DNA of 64,000 nt from Clavibacter sp. VKM Ac-2872 (lineage in GTDB: Bacteria > Actinomycetota > Actinomycetes > Actinomycetales > Microbacteriaceae). Position 1 is the first letter of the stretch. Each line of letters opens with the position of its first letter. Below the pieces are notes generated by a model. That model ran no database searches. It worked only from the letters and a program-made list of their open reading frames with translations, and was not told the origin of the DNA. The stretch spans positions 1,159,069-1,223,068 of the forward strand of contig NZ_JADKRR010000001.1 of the NCBI RefSeq assembly GCF_015351105.1, given 5' to 3'. The position numbers were made by a program, and so were the translations under genes. Positions 6,629-13,799 of the stretch are shown in pieces.

Positions 6629-8776
6629 ATGCGCCCTGCTCCCACCCGCCGCCCCTCCGGAGCCCGGCGCTCCGGCGCCATCGCCCTCGTGGCGGGCCTC
6701 TCCGCCACCGCGGCGCTCGGCCTCGGCGTCGCCCCCGCATCGGCCGCCGAGGGGGACGTGGCCATCGACGTCTACTCGATCAACGACTTCCACGGCCGCC
6801 TCGAGACCACGTCGTCCACCGCGGGCGCCGCCGTGATCTCGGGCGCGTTCCAGCAGGCGAAGGCGGAGAACCCGAACAGCACGCTCATCAGCGCGGGCGA
6901 CAACATCGGCGCGAGCACCTTCACGTCGCTGTCGCAGCAGGACCAGCCGACCATCGACGCGCTGAACGCGATGGGCGTCTCCGTCTCCACGCTCGGCAAC
7001 CACGAGTTCGACCAGGGCCGCGACGACGTCGACGGCCGCGTCGTCCCCGCATCCGACTTCCCCTACATCTCGGCGAACCTCTACGAGAAGGGCACGACGG
7101 AGCACGCGTACGCGGCGTACGACGTGCAGGAGATCGACGGCGTGCGCGTCGCGTTCGTCGGCGCCACCACGGAGGCGCTGCCCGAGCTCGTGAGCCCCGC
7201 CGGGATCGCGACCCTCGATGTCGGCAGCGTCGTCGACGCCTCCACCGCCACCGCCCGCGCGCTCCGCGACGGCGACGACGCGAACGGGGAGGCCGACGTG
7301 GTCGTGCTCGTCGTGCACGAGGGCGCGTCCACCTCCGACGAGTCGTCCCTCACGGACGGCTCGGTCTTCGGCCGCATCGTCACGGGCGTGCAGCAGGACG
7401 TCGACGCCGTGGTCTCCGGCCACACCCACCTCGGCTACGACTACGAGCTGCCGGTCGCGGGCAAGGCCCTGCCGCTGCCGGTGCTCCAGACCGGCAGCTA
7501 CGGCACGAACCTCGGGCGCCTGTCGCTCACGGTGGATCCGGCCACGAAGGCCCTCACGTCCATCTCATCGGAGCTCGTGCCGCTGCTCACCGCCGACGGG
7601 AAGCCGGCGTTCCCGGCGGATCCCGCGGTGCAGCGCATCGTCGACGCCGCGGTCGCGAGGGCCGAGGTCATCGGCAGCCGCACGGTCGGCGAGATCACGG
7701 GCGACATCACGCGCGCCCGCCAGGCGGACGGCTCCGAGAACCGCGGCGGCGAGTCCACGATCGGCAACCTCGTCGCCGACGCGCAGCTGTGGGCGACGCA
7801 GGCGGACCTCGGCACCGAGATCGCGTTCATGAACCCGGGCGGCATCCGCCAGGACCTCACCGTCGCGTCCTCGGGCGCCGGCGACGCGGAGGGCGAGGTG
7901 ACCTACAAGGAGGCCGCCATCGTGCAGCCGTTCGCCAACACGCTCACGGTCGCGAGGATCACGGGCGCGGGCGTCAAGGCCGTGCTCGAGCAGCAGTGGC
8001 AGCCCGAGGGCTCGTCGCGGCCGTTCCTCAAGCTCGGCCTCTCGCGCGACCTCACCTACACGTACGACCCGACGGCCGCGCGCGGCGAGCGGATCACGGG
8101 CGTGTTCTTCCAGGGCGAGCCGGTGGACCCCGCGCGCGTCTTCACGATGGTCGCGAACAGCTTCCTCGCGGAGGGCGGCGACAACTTCACGGAGCTCGCG
8201 AACACGACCGAGCAGAGCGACTCGGGCCGCGTCGACCTCACGGCGTTCGTCGACTACATCACCGAGTTCTCGCCCGTCGAGCCCGACTCGGCGACGCGCT
8301 CCATCGGCGTCGTCGACACGACGGGCGCCGCGCCCGCGGGCGGCCAGGAGCGCACCTACGAGCTCTCGTCGCTGCTCGTCTCGAACGCGCCCGTGCAGGA
8401 CACCGAGGTCGTGACGCTCATCGACGGCGAGGAGGTCGCGCGCACGCCGATCGACGCCGCCGTGGTCGACACGACCGACGAGCAGGGCCGCGCGAGCGTC
8501 CGGTTCACGGTGCCGGCCGGCCTCACGGCGGGACCGCATCAGCTGGCGTTCCTGCTGCCGAGCACGGGGGCATCGGTGCTCTACGCGCTCGACACGTCGG
8601 CCGGATCCGTCGTCCCGTCCGGCACGGGCACGGTGCCCGCGCCCAGCTCCGAGCCGACGCTCGCGGCGACCGGATCCGAGGCCGGCCCCGTGCTCGGGAC
8701 CTCGCTCGCGGCGCTCGCCCTGGGCCTCGCGCTCGTCGCGTTCCGCCACCGGATGTCGACCGCTGCGCGCCGCTGA
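6629..8776 (+). CDS. Secreted bifunctional metallophosphatase/5'-nucleotidase with LAATG cell-wall signal
   Basis: Extracellular nucleotide phosphatase of the UshA/5'-nucleotidase family, 715 aa. A signal peptide (basic start, hydrophobic core, ASAAEG cleavage region near residue 37) is followed by a metallophosphatase domain with NDFHGRLE, GDNIGAS, GNHEFDQG and SGHTHLGYDY metal ligands, then the 5'-nucleotidase C-terminal domain (FMNPGGIRQDL, FANTLTVARITG, VANSFLAEGGDNF). The C-terminus is LAATG, a hydrophobic stretch and a basic tail, the order of a sortase signal; LAxTG is the pattern of actinobacterial class E sortases. No sortase gene is in the window. It probably scavenges phosphate and nucleosides at the cell surface. 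GAGGAT precedes the ATG. Confidence 0.9.
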   Translation: MRPAPTRRPSGARRSGAIALVAGLSATAALGLGVAPASAAEGDVAIDVYSINDFHGRLETTSSTAGAAVISGAFQQAKAENPNSTLISAGDNIGASTFTSLSQQDQPTIDALNAMGVSVSTLGNHEFDQGRDDVDGRVVPASDFPYISANLYEKGTTEHAYAAYDVQEIDGVRVAFVGATTEALPELVSPAGIATLDVGSVVDASTATARALRDGDDANGEADVVVLVVHEGASTSDESSLTDGSVFGRIVTGVQQDVDAVVSGHTHLGYDYELPVAGKALPLPVLQTGSYGTNLGRLSLTVDPATKALTSISSELVPLLTADGKPAFPADPAVQRIVDAAVARAEVIGSRTVGEITGDITRARQADGSENRGGESTIGNLVADAQLWATQADLGTEIAFMNPGGIRQDLTVASSGAGDAEGEVTYKEAAIVQPFANTLTVARITGAGVKAVLEQQWQPEGSSRPFLKLGLSRDLTYTYDPTAARGERITGVFFQGEPVDPARVFTMVANSFLAEGGDNFTELANTTEQSDSGRVDLTAFVDYITEFSPVEPDSATRSIGVVDTTGAAPAGGQERTYELSSLLVSNAPVQDTEVVTLIDGEEVARTPIDAAVVDTTDEQGRASVRFTVPAGLTAGPHQLAFLLPSTGASVLYALDTSAGSVVPSGTGTVPAPSSEPTLAATGSEAGPVLGTSLAALALGLALVAFRHRMSTAARR

Positions 8777-8794
8777 CGCGGACGCGTCCGTGAC

Positions 8795-8834
8795 GGACGG
8801 GGCGGGTGCCGGACGACCGGTGCCCGCCCCGTCC
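8795..8834 (+). terminator. Strong hairpin terminator after the nucleotidase gene
   Basis: GGACGGGGCGGG pairs with CCCGCCCCGTCC, continues through two wobble pairs into CCGG/CCGG, and closes on a 4-nt loop: an 18-bp stem. It ends 31 nt before the GTG start of the amidase. Confidence 0.8.
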
Positions 8835-8852
8835 GCGCATCCGACCCCGGCC

Positions 8853-8858
8853 TACGCT
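8853..8858 (+). promoter_or_regulatory. Candidate -10 box (TACGCT) for the amidase
   Basis: TACGCT ends 6 nt before GTG 8865 and directly follows the terminator stem at 8795-8834, so the amidase has its own promoter. Confidence 0.5.
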
Positions 8859-8864
8859 GGAGCG

Positions 8865-10292
8865 GTGTTCGAACTCCACCACCTCAGCGCCCAGGACCAG
8901 TGGGACCAGCTCCAGCGCGGCGAGGTCACCCCGACCGAGCTCGTGACCCACTACCTCGAGCGCATCGAGCGGCTGGATCCGCAGCTCGGCGCCTTCACGA
9001 CCGTCACCGCCGACCGCGCCCTGGAGCGCGCCCGGTTCGTCGAGCGCGAGGTCCCCCGCACCGCGCCGCTCTGGGGCCTGCCGTTCGGCGACAAGGACCT
9101 CTCCGAGCGCGCCGGCGTCCGCACCACGTTCGGCTCGCGCCTCTTCCGCGACCACGTCTCCGACCGCACCGACGCGATCCCGCAGGCGCTCGACGACGCG
9201 GGCGGCATCAGCCTCGGCACGACGAGCGCCCCCGAGTTCGGCCTGCCGTCGTACACGGAGAGCCTCGTGGCCCCGCCCGCCCGGACTCCCTGGGACACGA
9301 CGCGCGGCGCCGGCGGATCCAGCGGGGGAGCGGCCGTCGCGGTCGCGGCGGGCCTCCTCCCGTTCGCGCCCGGATCCGACGGCGGCGGGTCGGTGCGCAT
9401 CCCCGCGGCGGCCACGGGCCTCGTCGGCCTCAAGCCGTCGCGCGGCCTCGTGCCCGCGGGATCCGGCCAGGAGTCGCTCGCGGGCCTCGTGGTGCCCGGC
9501 CCGCTCGCGCGCAGCGTCGCGGACGCTGCCATGCTGCTCGACGCGATGATCGGCCGGGTCAACGGCCGCATCCCGCACCCCTTCACCCTCCGCGCACCCG
9601 AGGATCACGACGGCGACCTCCTCGGCGCGGCGGTCCGCGGCGAGGGCCGGTTCCAGATCGGCGTGATGACGACCACGCCCTGGGACGACGCCTACGAGAT
9701 CGTGCGCGACCCGTCCGCCGACGACGCCCTCGCCCTCGCCGTGCGCGAGCTGGCGACCATCGGACACGGGCTCGAGGACCTCGCGCTCCGGCCGGATCCC
9801 ACCTACGCGCCCGCGTTCCGCACCATCTGGCAGGCGGGCGCCGCGGGGATCCCGGCCGAAGGCGCGCAGCTCGACCTCCTCGAACCGCTCACGCGCTGGC
9901 TCGTGGAGCGCGGCCGGGCCCTCTCGGCGCGCGACCTCGCCCGCGCGCTCGCGCAGCTGACGGCCTACGAGCGCAGCGTCATCGCGCAGTTCGCCCACGT
10001 CGACGCCGTGCTCACGCCCGCCCTCGCGCAGGAGCCGCGCCCGGTCGGCTGGTACGACGCCGAGGACGGCGAGCGGAACTTCGCGCAGCAGGTGGAGTAC
10101 ACCCCCTACACGTCCTTCGCGAACGTCACGGGCCTGCCGGCCATCACGCTCCCGGTGCACCTCACCGACGACGGCCTGCCCATGGGCGTGCAGCTCATCG
10201 GGAAGCCGGGCGGCGAGGCGACGCTCCTCGCGATCGGGCGGCAGCTCGAGCGGCGGCTGCACTGGCAGCGCCGGCACCCGCCGCAGTGGTGA
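8865..10292 (+). CDS. Amidase (amidase signature family)
   Basis: Hydrolyses a carboxylic amide to acid and ammonia; 475 aa, the family's usual size. The Ser-cisSer-Lys triad is visible: Lys77 in GDKDLSE, Ser153 in GGSSGG and the nucleophile Ser176 in SDGGGSVRIP. The middle resembles bacterial amidases and AtzF-like enzymes; the C-terminal YTPYTSFANVTGLPAITLP and GLPMGVQLIG blocks are typical. It is not clearly GatA, because gatB and gatC are not adjacent. The GTG at 8865 is preferred over the ATG at 8790: the longer version would run through the terminator hairpin, and TACGCT sits 6 nt before the GTG. Confidence 0.88.
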   Translation: MFELHHLSAQDQWDQLQRGEVTPTELVTHYLERIERLDPQLGAFTTVTADRALERARFVEREVPRTAPLWGLPFGDKDLSERAGVRTTFGSRLFRDHVSDRTDAIPQALDDAGGISLGTTSAPEFGLPSYTESLVAPPARTPWDTTRGAGGSSGGAAVAVAAGLLPFAPGSDGGGSVRIPAAATGLVGLKPSRGLVPAGSGQESLAGLVVPGPLARSVADAAMLLDAMIGRVNGRIPHPFTLRAPEDHDGDLLGAAVRGEGRFQIGVMTTTPWDDAYEIVRDPSADDALALAVRELATIGHGLEDLALRPDPTYAPAFRTIWQAGAAGIPAEGAQLDLLEPLTRWLVERGRALSARDLARALAQLTAYERSVIAQFAHVDAVLTPALAQEPRPVGWYDAEDGERNFAQQVEYTPYTSFANVTGLPAITLPVHLTDDGLPMGVQLIGKPGGEATLLAIGRQLERRLHWQRRHPPQW

Positions 10293-10301
10293 CCGGCCGG
10301 A

Positions 10302-11039
10302 TCAGACGAGCCCGCCCACGCCCTTGACGATCGCCGTCACGGCGCCCGCGAAGGCGAGCACCACGACGGCGGCCCGCGCGCCGCGGGTCGGGATCCGGGG
10401 CGCGAGCAGCGTCCCGGCGCCGACGCCCGCGACGAGCGTGACCACGATGCCGACCCACGCGGCCGTGCCGAGATCCGGCCAGCGGTCGGGCGCGAGCACG
10501 AGCTTCGTGATCAGCGACACCGCACCCGTGGTGAGGAAGAACGGCTGCAGGGTCGCGGCGAACCCGCGCTGCTCCCACCGGCTGACGACCGCGTAGACGC
10601 TCACGCTGGGGCCGCCGATGCCGGCCGCCGCGTTCATCACGCCCGCCGCGAAGCCGAAGCCGGCCATGACGCCCGGGCCGTCGATCACCCGGGTCGTCCG
10701 TCGGAGCGCGAGCGAGGTCGTGAGCGCGGCGACGAGCAGCAGTCCGATCCCGATCTCGAGCGCGGGGTCCGGCAGCAGGTAGGCGAGCAGAGCGCCGGGC
10801 ACGATGCCCACCACGGCGGGCCCCGCCAGCAGGAGGTAGCGCCGCCACTCCACGTCGCGCCGCACGCCCGCGAGGATCAGCGACGCGGAGAGCACGCTGC
10901 ACAGGTTGACGATCATCACGCCGTCGAACGGCCCGAGCAGGATCACGAGCACGGGCGCCACGACGAGCGCGAAGCCGAGGCCCGTCACCCGCTGCGCGAC
11001 CGCGCCCACGAACACGGCGACGAGGACGGGGGCGATCAC
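10302..11039 (-). CDS. TSUP (TauE/SafE) family membrane transporter
   Basis: Membrane protein of 245 aa with about eight hydrophobic segments. The N-terminal VGAVAQRVTGLGFALVVAPVL and the mid-protein GFGFAAGVMNAAAGIGGPSVSVY carry the two repeated family motifs. Members export sulfite, sulfoacetate or other organosulfur anions, or are simply sulfite/anion permeases; the substrate here is unknown. The start is the GTG at 11039, which has GGGAGG about 8 nt upstream; a longer frame up to 11105 would have no ribosome binding site. It diverges from the siderophore reductase gene and shares the 80-bp region that holds the iron box. Confidence 0.85.
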   Translation of the reverse strand: MIAPVLVAVFVGAVAQRVTGLGFALVVAPVLVILLGPFDGVMIVNLCSVLSASLILAGVRRDVEWRRYLLLAGPAVVGIVPGALLAYLLPDPALEIGIGLLLVAALTTSLALRRTTRVIDGPGVMAGFGFAAGVMNAAAGIGGPSVSVYAVVSRWEQRGFAATLQPFFLTTGAVSLITKLVLAPDRWPDLGTAAWVGIVVTLVAGVGAGTLLAPRIPTRGARAAVVVLAFAGAVTAIVKGVGGLV

Positions 11040-11092
11040 CCTGACATCCTCCCGTGGATCCCGGCCCCGATCCGCCGCCGGCCATCGCCTCC

Positions 11093-11131
11093 GGAGGTAA
11101 GGCATGCCATACTTAGGCTGTGCTTACCTCC
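11093..11131. promoter_or_regulatory. DtxR/IdeR-type iron box and inverted repeat in a divergent promoter
   Basis: The 19-mer at 11113-11131 (TTAGG, 7 nt, TTACCT) matches the DtxR/IdeR consensus at about 13 of 19 positions. A perfect 9-bp inverted repeat, GGAGGTAAG (11093-11101) and CTTACCTCC (11123-11131), spans it, with further TAAG/CTTA half-sites between. A CATACT -10 candidate (11108-11113) lies 6 nt before the GTG at 11120, so a bound repressor would cover both the start point and the start codon. Confidence 0.65.
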
Positions 11132-12112
11132 ACCGCGACCCTCGCCAGCAGCACGGCAGACGACGAGGCCGCGGGCGCGGAGCAACCCGAGGTCGAGCGC
11201 CCCGCGTACCGTCCGTTCGCGGCCCGGGTCGCGCGCACCGAGCGCGTCAGCCCGACGTTCCTGCGGATCACGTTCCGGAGCGACGACCTCCGCGACTTCG
11301 GGGACGAGTGCCTCGACCAGCGCATCAAGCTGCTGCTCCCCGTCGCGGAGCACGGGCTGCCCGACCTCACCGGGGTCGGCGGCGACGACTGGTTCGCCTG
11401 GTGGCGCGCCCTGCCCGACGCCGAGCGCAACCCGCTGCGCACCTACACGTCCCGCGCGGTCCGCCGCGAGCTCGGCGAGGTCGACGTCGACTTCGCGCTG
11501 CACGGCGACATGGGTCCGGCCTCCCGCTGGGCCGGCTCCGCGCAGGTCGGCGACGAGATGGTCCTCATCGGCCCGGATGCGCTGAGCCCCGCGCGCGGTC
11601 TCGGCATCGAGTGGCACCCGGGCGCCGCCCGCTCGCTGCTCCTCGCGGGCGACGAGACGGCCGCGCCCGCCATCTGCAACATCCTCTCCTCGCTCCCGGA
11701 CGACGCCGTCGGTTGCGCCTTCATCGAGGTGCCCGTCACGGGCGACCGCCTCGACGTGCGCGTGCCGAAGGGCGTGCGCCTCACCTGGCTGCCGCGCGAC
11801 GGCCGCCCGAACGGATCCCGCCTCGAGGAGGCCGTGCGCCACTGGGTGGACTGCCACGTCAAGGTCGGCGCCATCGCGGTCCCCGAGGTCGCGCTCGCCG
11901 ATGAGGCGCAGCCGATCGCGGAGGACGATGCCGATGGCATCGTCTGGGACGCGCCCGTCGTCCACGAGGGCTCCACGCTCTACGCGTGGCTCGCGGGGGA
12001 GTCCGGCTGCATCAAGGCGCTCCGCCGCTTCCTCGTGCGCGACACGGGCATCGATCGTCGTCAGGTCGCCTTCATGGGCTACTGGCGCCGCGGCGCGGCG
12101 GAGGGGTCCTGA
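11120..12112 (+). CDS. Siderophore-interacting protein (FAD ferric-siderophore reductase)
   Basis: Cytosolic flavoprotein of the ViuB/SIP family, 330 aa; it reduces imported ferric siderophores so that iron is released. Residues about 30-160 form the FAD barrel, including the flavin-binding RTYTSRAVRR signature, and residues about 170-325 the NAD(P)H-binding SIP domain (LLLAGDETAAPAICNILSSL; then a C-terminal YAWLAGESGCIKALRRFL and FMGYWRRG). It starts with GTG inside an iron box and appears leaderless, so repression under iron sufficiency is expected. A second SIP-like gene follows after 2 bp. Confidence 0.92.
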   Translation: MLTSTATLASSTADDEAAGAEQPEVERPAYRPFAARVARTERVSPTFLRITFRSDDLRDFGDECLDQRIKLLLPVAEHGLPDLTGVGGDDWFAWWRALPDAERNPLRTYTSRAVRRELGEVDVDFALHGDMGPASRWAGSAQVGDEMVLIGPDALSPARGLGIEWHPGAARSLLLAGDETAAPAICNILSSLPDDAVGCAFIEVPVTGDRLDVRVPKGVRLTWLPRDGRPNGSRLEEAVRHWVDCHVKVGAIAVPEVALADEAQPIAEDDADGIVWDAPVVHEGSTLYAWLAGESGCIKALRRFLVRDTGIDRRQVAFMGYWRRGAAEGS

Positions 12113-12114
12113 CC

Positions 12115-12519
12115 ATGGCCGGAGCGACCCGCTCGCGCACGCGCAAGGACGTGAAGCGCCAGGTGCTGCTCGTCACAGACGAGACCGGCCTCGCCGAGAC
12201 GCAGGCCGCGCTCGCCGCCCTGCCCCTCTGCACGCGCGGCAGCGTCTTCGTCGAGGTGCCGGACGCGTCCGTCGAGGTCGCGCTCGCGCACCCGCCGCGC
12301 ATGGTCGTCACCGTGATCTCCCGCGCCGGCCGTGGAGCCGACGGCGCACCCGCGGAGCCGATGACCGCGGTCGCGCGGGCGGTCGGCGCGTGGGCCAGCG
12401 AGATGATGGTCTTCTCCGCGCCGATCTCCGACGAGCACCCGGTCACCGAGGTCAGCGTGCTGCTCGGCGGGCACGTGGGCGGCCACGACGACCTGCTGCA
12501 CTTGCTCGCGACCCGCTGA
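12115..12519 (+). CDS. Short SIP-domain-like protein
   Basis: A 134-aa soluble protein 2 bp after the siderophore reductase gene. Residues about 15-50 (VLLVTDETGLAETQAALAAL, then RGSVFVEVPD) parallel the LLAGDETAAPAICNILSSL and IEVPV of the reductase's NAD(P)H domain, so it looks like a stand-alone remnant or paralogue of a SIP domain without the FAD barrel. It has no catalytic motif I can assign. The arrangement implies co-transcription under the same iron box. It could be a partner or regulator of the reductase. The stop codon lies inside a hairpin shared with the convergent SDR gene. Confidence 0.75.
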   Translation: MAGATRSRTRKDVKRQVLLVTDETGLAETQAALAALPLCTRGSVFVEVPDASVEVALAHPPRMVVTVISRAGRGADGAPAEPMTAVARAVGAWASEMMVFSAPISDEHPVTEVSVLLGGHVGGHDDLLHLLATR

Positions 12520-12536
12520 GGCGGAGCCGCCTCAGC
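12515..12536. terminator. Bidirectional hairpin containing both stop codons
   Basis: GCTGAGGCGG and CCGCCTCAGC are perfect complements with 2 nt between them. The TGA of the plus-strand gene (12517-12519) and of the minus-strand SDR gene (12532-12534) both lie in the stem. Confidence 0.65.
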
Positions 12537-13410
12537 GCCGGGCGGGCTCGTCCGTCCCGGCCGCCCGCTCCAGGGCCGCCCAGAGGTCGCGGCCCAGCTG
12601 CCGGTCGGCGGCCTGCGCGGTCGTCTTCCCGTCGGGCGTGAGCTGGTCGAAGTACGTGCCGTTCGGCGCGGCGAGGTCCGGCACCGACGCGAGCTGCACG
12701 AGGGGCACGGCGCCCGCCTCGGCCGAGATCCCGTACGCGCCCATGGAGAGCGCGAGCAGCGCCTTCATCACGGTGCTGTCGGATCCGAACGACGTGCGCA
12801 CGAGGCCCGGGTGGAACGAGCAGGCTTCGATGCCGCGCGGTCCGACGCGCTCGGCGAGCGTGCGCATCATCAGGATCATCATCGCCTTCGACGTGCCGTA
12901 GGCCTGCCAGCCGCCGAGCCACGGGCGTCGGCGCCAGTCGAGGTCGTCGAGTCGCACGCGGCCCCAGAGGTTCGCGCGGCTCGCCGTGCCGATGACGCGC
13001 ACCGGGCTCTCCTCGGCGCCGAGGGCCTCCTGCGTCTCCTCCAGGCGGGGCAGGAGCAGGCGCGTGAGGAGGAACGGCGCGAGGACGTTGCGCTGGAACG
13101 TGGTCTCGTGGCGGTCGGCCGTCATGCCGCGCCGGGGCACCAGGCTGCCGGCGTTGAGGGCCAGCACGTGGATCCGCGGGCACGTCACGAGGAGCGTCGC
13201 GGCCAGCGCGCGCACCTCGTCCAGCCGGTCCATGTCGGCGAGGACGTGCCGCGCGCCCAGCTCGGCGGCGATGCCGCGCGTGCGCTCGGGATCGCGGCCG
13301 ACCACGACGACGTCGGCGCCGCGCGCGTGCAGCTCGCGGGCCGCGATGCGCCCGAGGCCGGAGCTCGCGCCCGTGATGACGATGGTGCGGCCGTCGAGCG
13401 GGCCGGTCAC
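12532..13410 (-). CDS. Short-chain dehydrogenase/reductase
   Basis: Classical/atypical SDR, 292 aa. The NAD(P)-binding TGASSGLGRIAARELHARGA (residues about 12-31) is followed by a charged VGRDPERTR stretch suggesting NADP(H), the ALNAGSL (NAG) motif, a structural Ser in VIGTAS and the YGTSK catalytic YxxxK. It resembles retinol-dehydrogenase-like or protochlorophyllide-reductase-like SDRs that act on bulky lipids. The GTG start at 13410 overlaps by 4 bp the stop of the upstream HExxH gene (GTGA). It is third in an operon led by a flavoprotein disulfide reductase. The true substrate is unknown. Confidence 0.85.
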   Translation of the reverse strand: MTGPLDGRTIVITGASSGLGRIAARELHARGADVVVVGRDPERTRGIAAELGARHVLADMDRLDEVRALAATLLVTCPRIHVLALNAGSLVPRRGMTADRHETTFQRNVLAPFLLTRLLLPRLEETQEALGAEESPVRVIGTASRANLWGRVRLDDLDWRRRPWLGGWQAYGTSKAMMILMMRTLAERVGPRGIEACSFHPGLVRTSFGSDSTVMKALLALSMGAYGISAEAGAVPLVQLASVPDLAAPNGTYFDQLTPDGKTTAQAADRQLGRDLWAALERAAGTDEPARR

Positions 13411-13799
13411 CGGTAGCCGCCCTTCTCCAGGCCCGCCTCGACCTCGAACCGGTTGCGCAGCGGATCCCGCCCCGCCCACCAGTAGAGGAGCGGCATCAGC
13501 AGCCCGTACCGACGCCACTGCACGACGTGCACGGCCTCGTGCTCGAGCACCGCGGGCCCCGCGTTGTCGCGCGTGAGGTAGACGCGGCCGACGCACGTGC
13601 CGCCGCGGCCGAACACCCAGGACGGCAGGCCCGTGAGCACGATGAGGTCGCCGTGGCGGCGCACCTCGCCCGTGCTGAGCGGCAGGCCGATGGCGAGGCC
13701 CACCGCGGTGGCGACGCCGCTGCCCGCCCGGGAGAGCGGCGAGTCCAGCAGGACGCCGCGGACGGCTCCTGCCACGGCGCCGACACCGGACCGGATCAC
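13407..13799 (-). CDS. Small HExxH zinc-site protein (DUF4157-like)
   Basis: A 130-aa protein with an HEAVH motif (HExxH) at about residues 87-91, followed by VQWRRYG, two hydrophobic turns and a downstream FEVEAG that could supply a Glu zinc ligand, the gluzincin layout. The N-terminal third is small and mildly hydrophobic. It looks like the DUF4157/peptidase-like family often annotated only as hypothetical. GTG at 13799 overlaps the upstream stop and its own stop overlaps the next start, so three genes are coupled. Proteolytic activity is unproven; it could be a zinc-binding scaffold. Confidence 0.7.
   Translation of the reverse strand: MIRSGVGAVAGAVRGVLLDSPLSRAGSGVATAVGLAIGLPLSTGEVRRHGDLIVLTGLPSWVFGRGGTCVGRVYLTRDNAGPAVLEHEAVHVVQWRRYGLLMPLLYWWAGRDPLRNRFEVEAGLEKGGYR

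Noticed and set aside
8790-8864. Longer amidase start at ATG 8790
   Set aside because: It would place the strong 8795-8834 terminator stem in the coding region and ignores the TACGCT box before GTG 8865.
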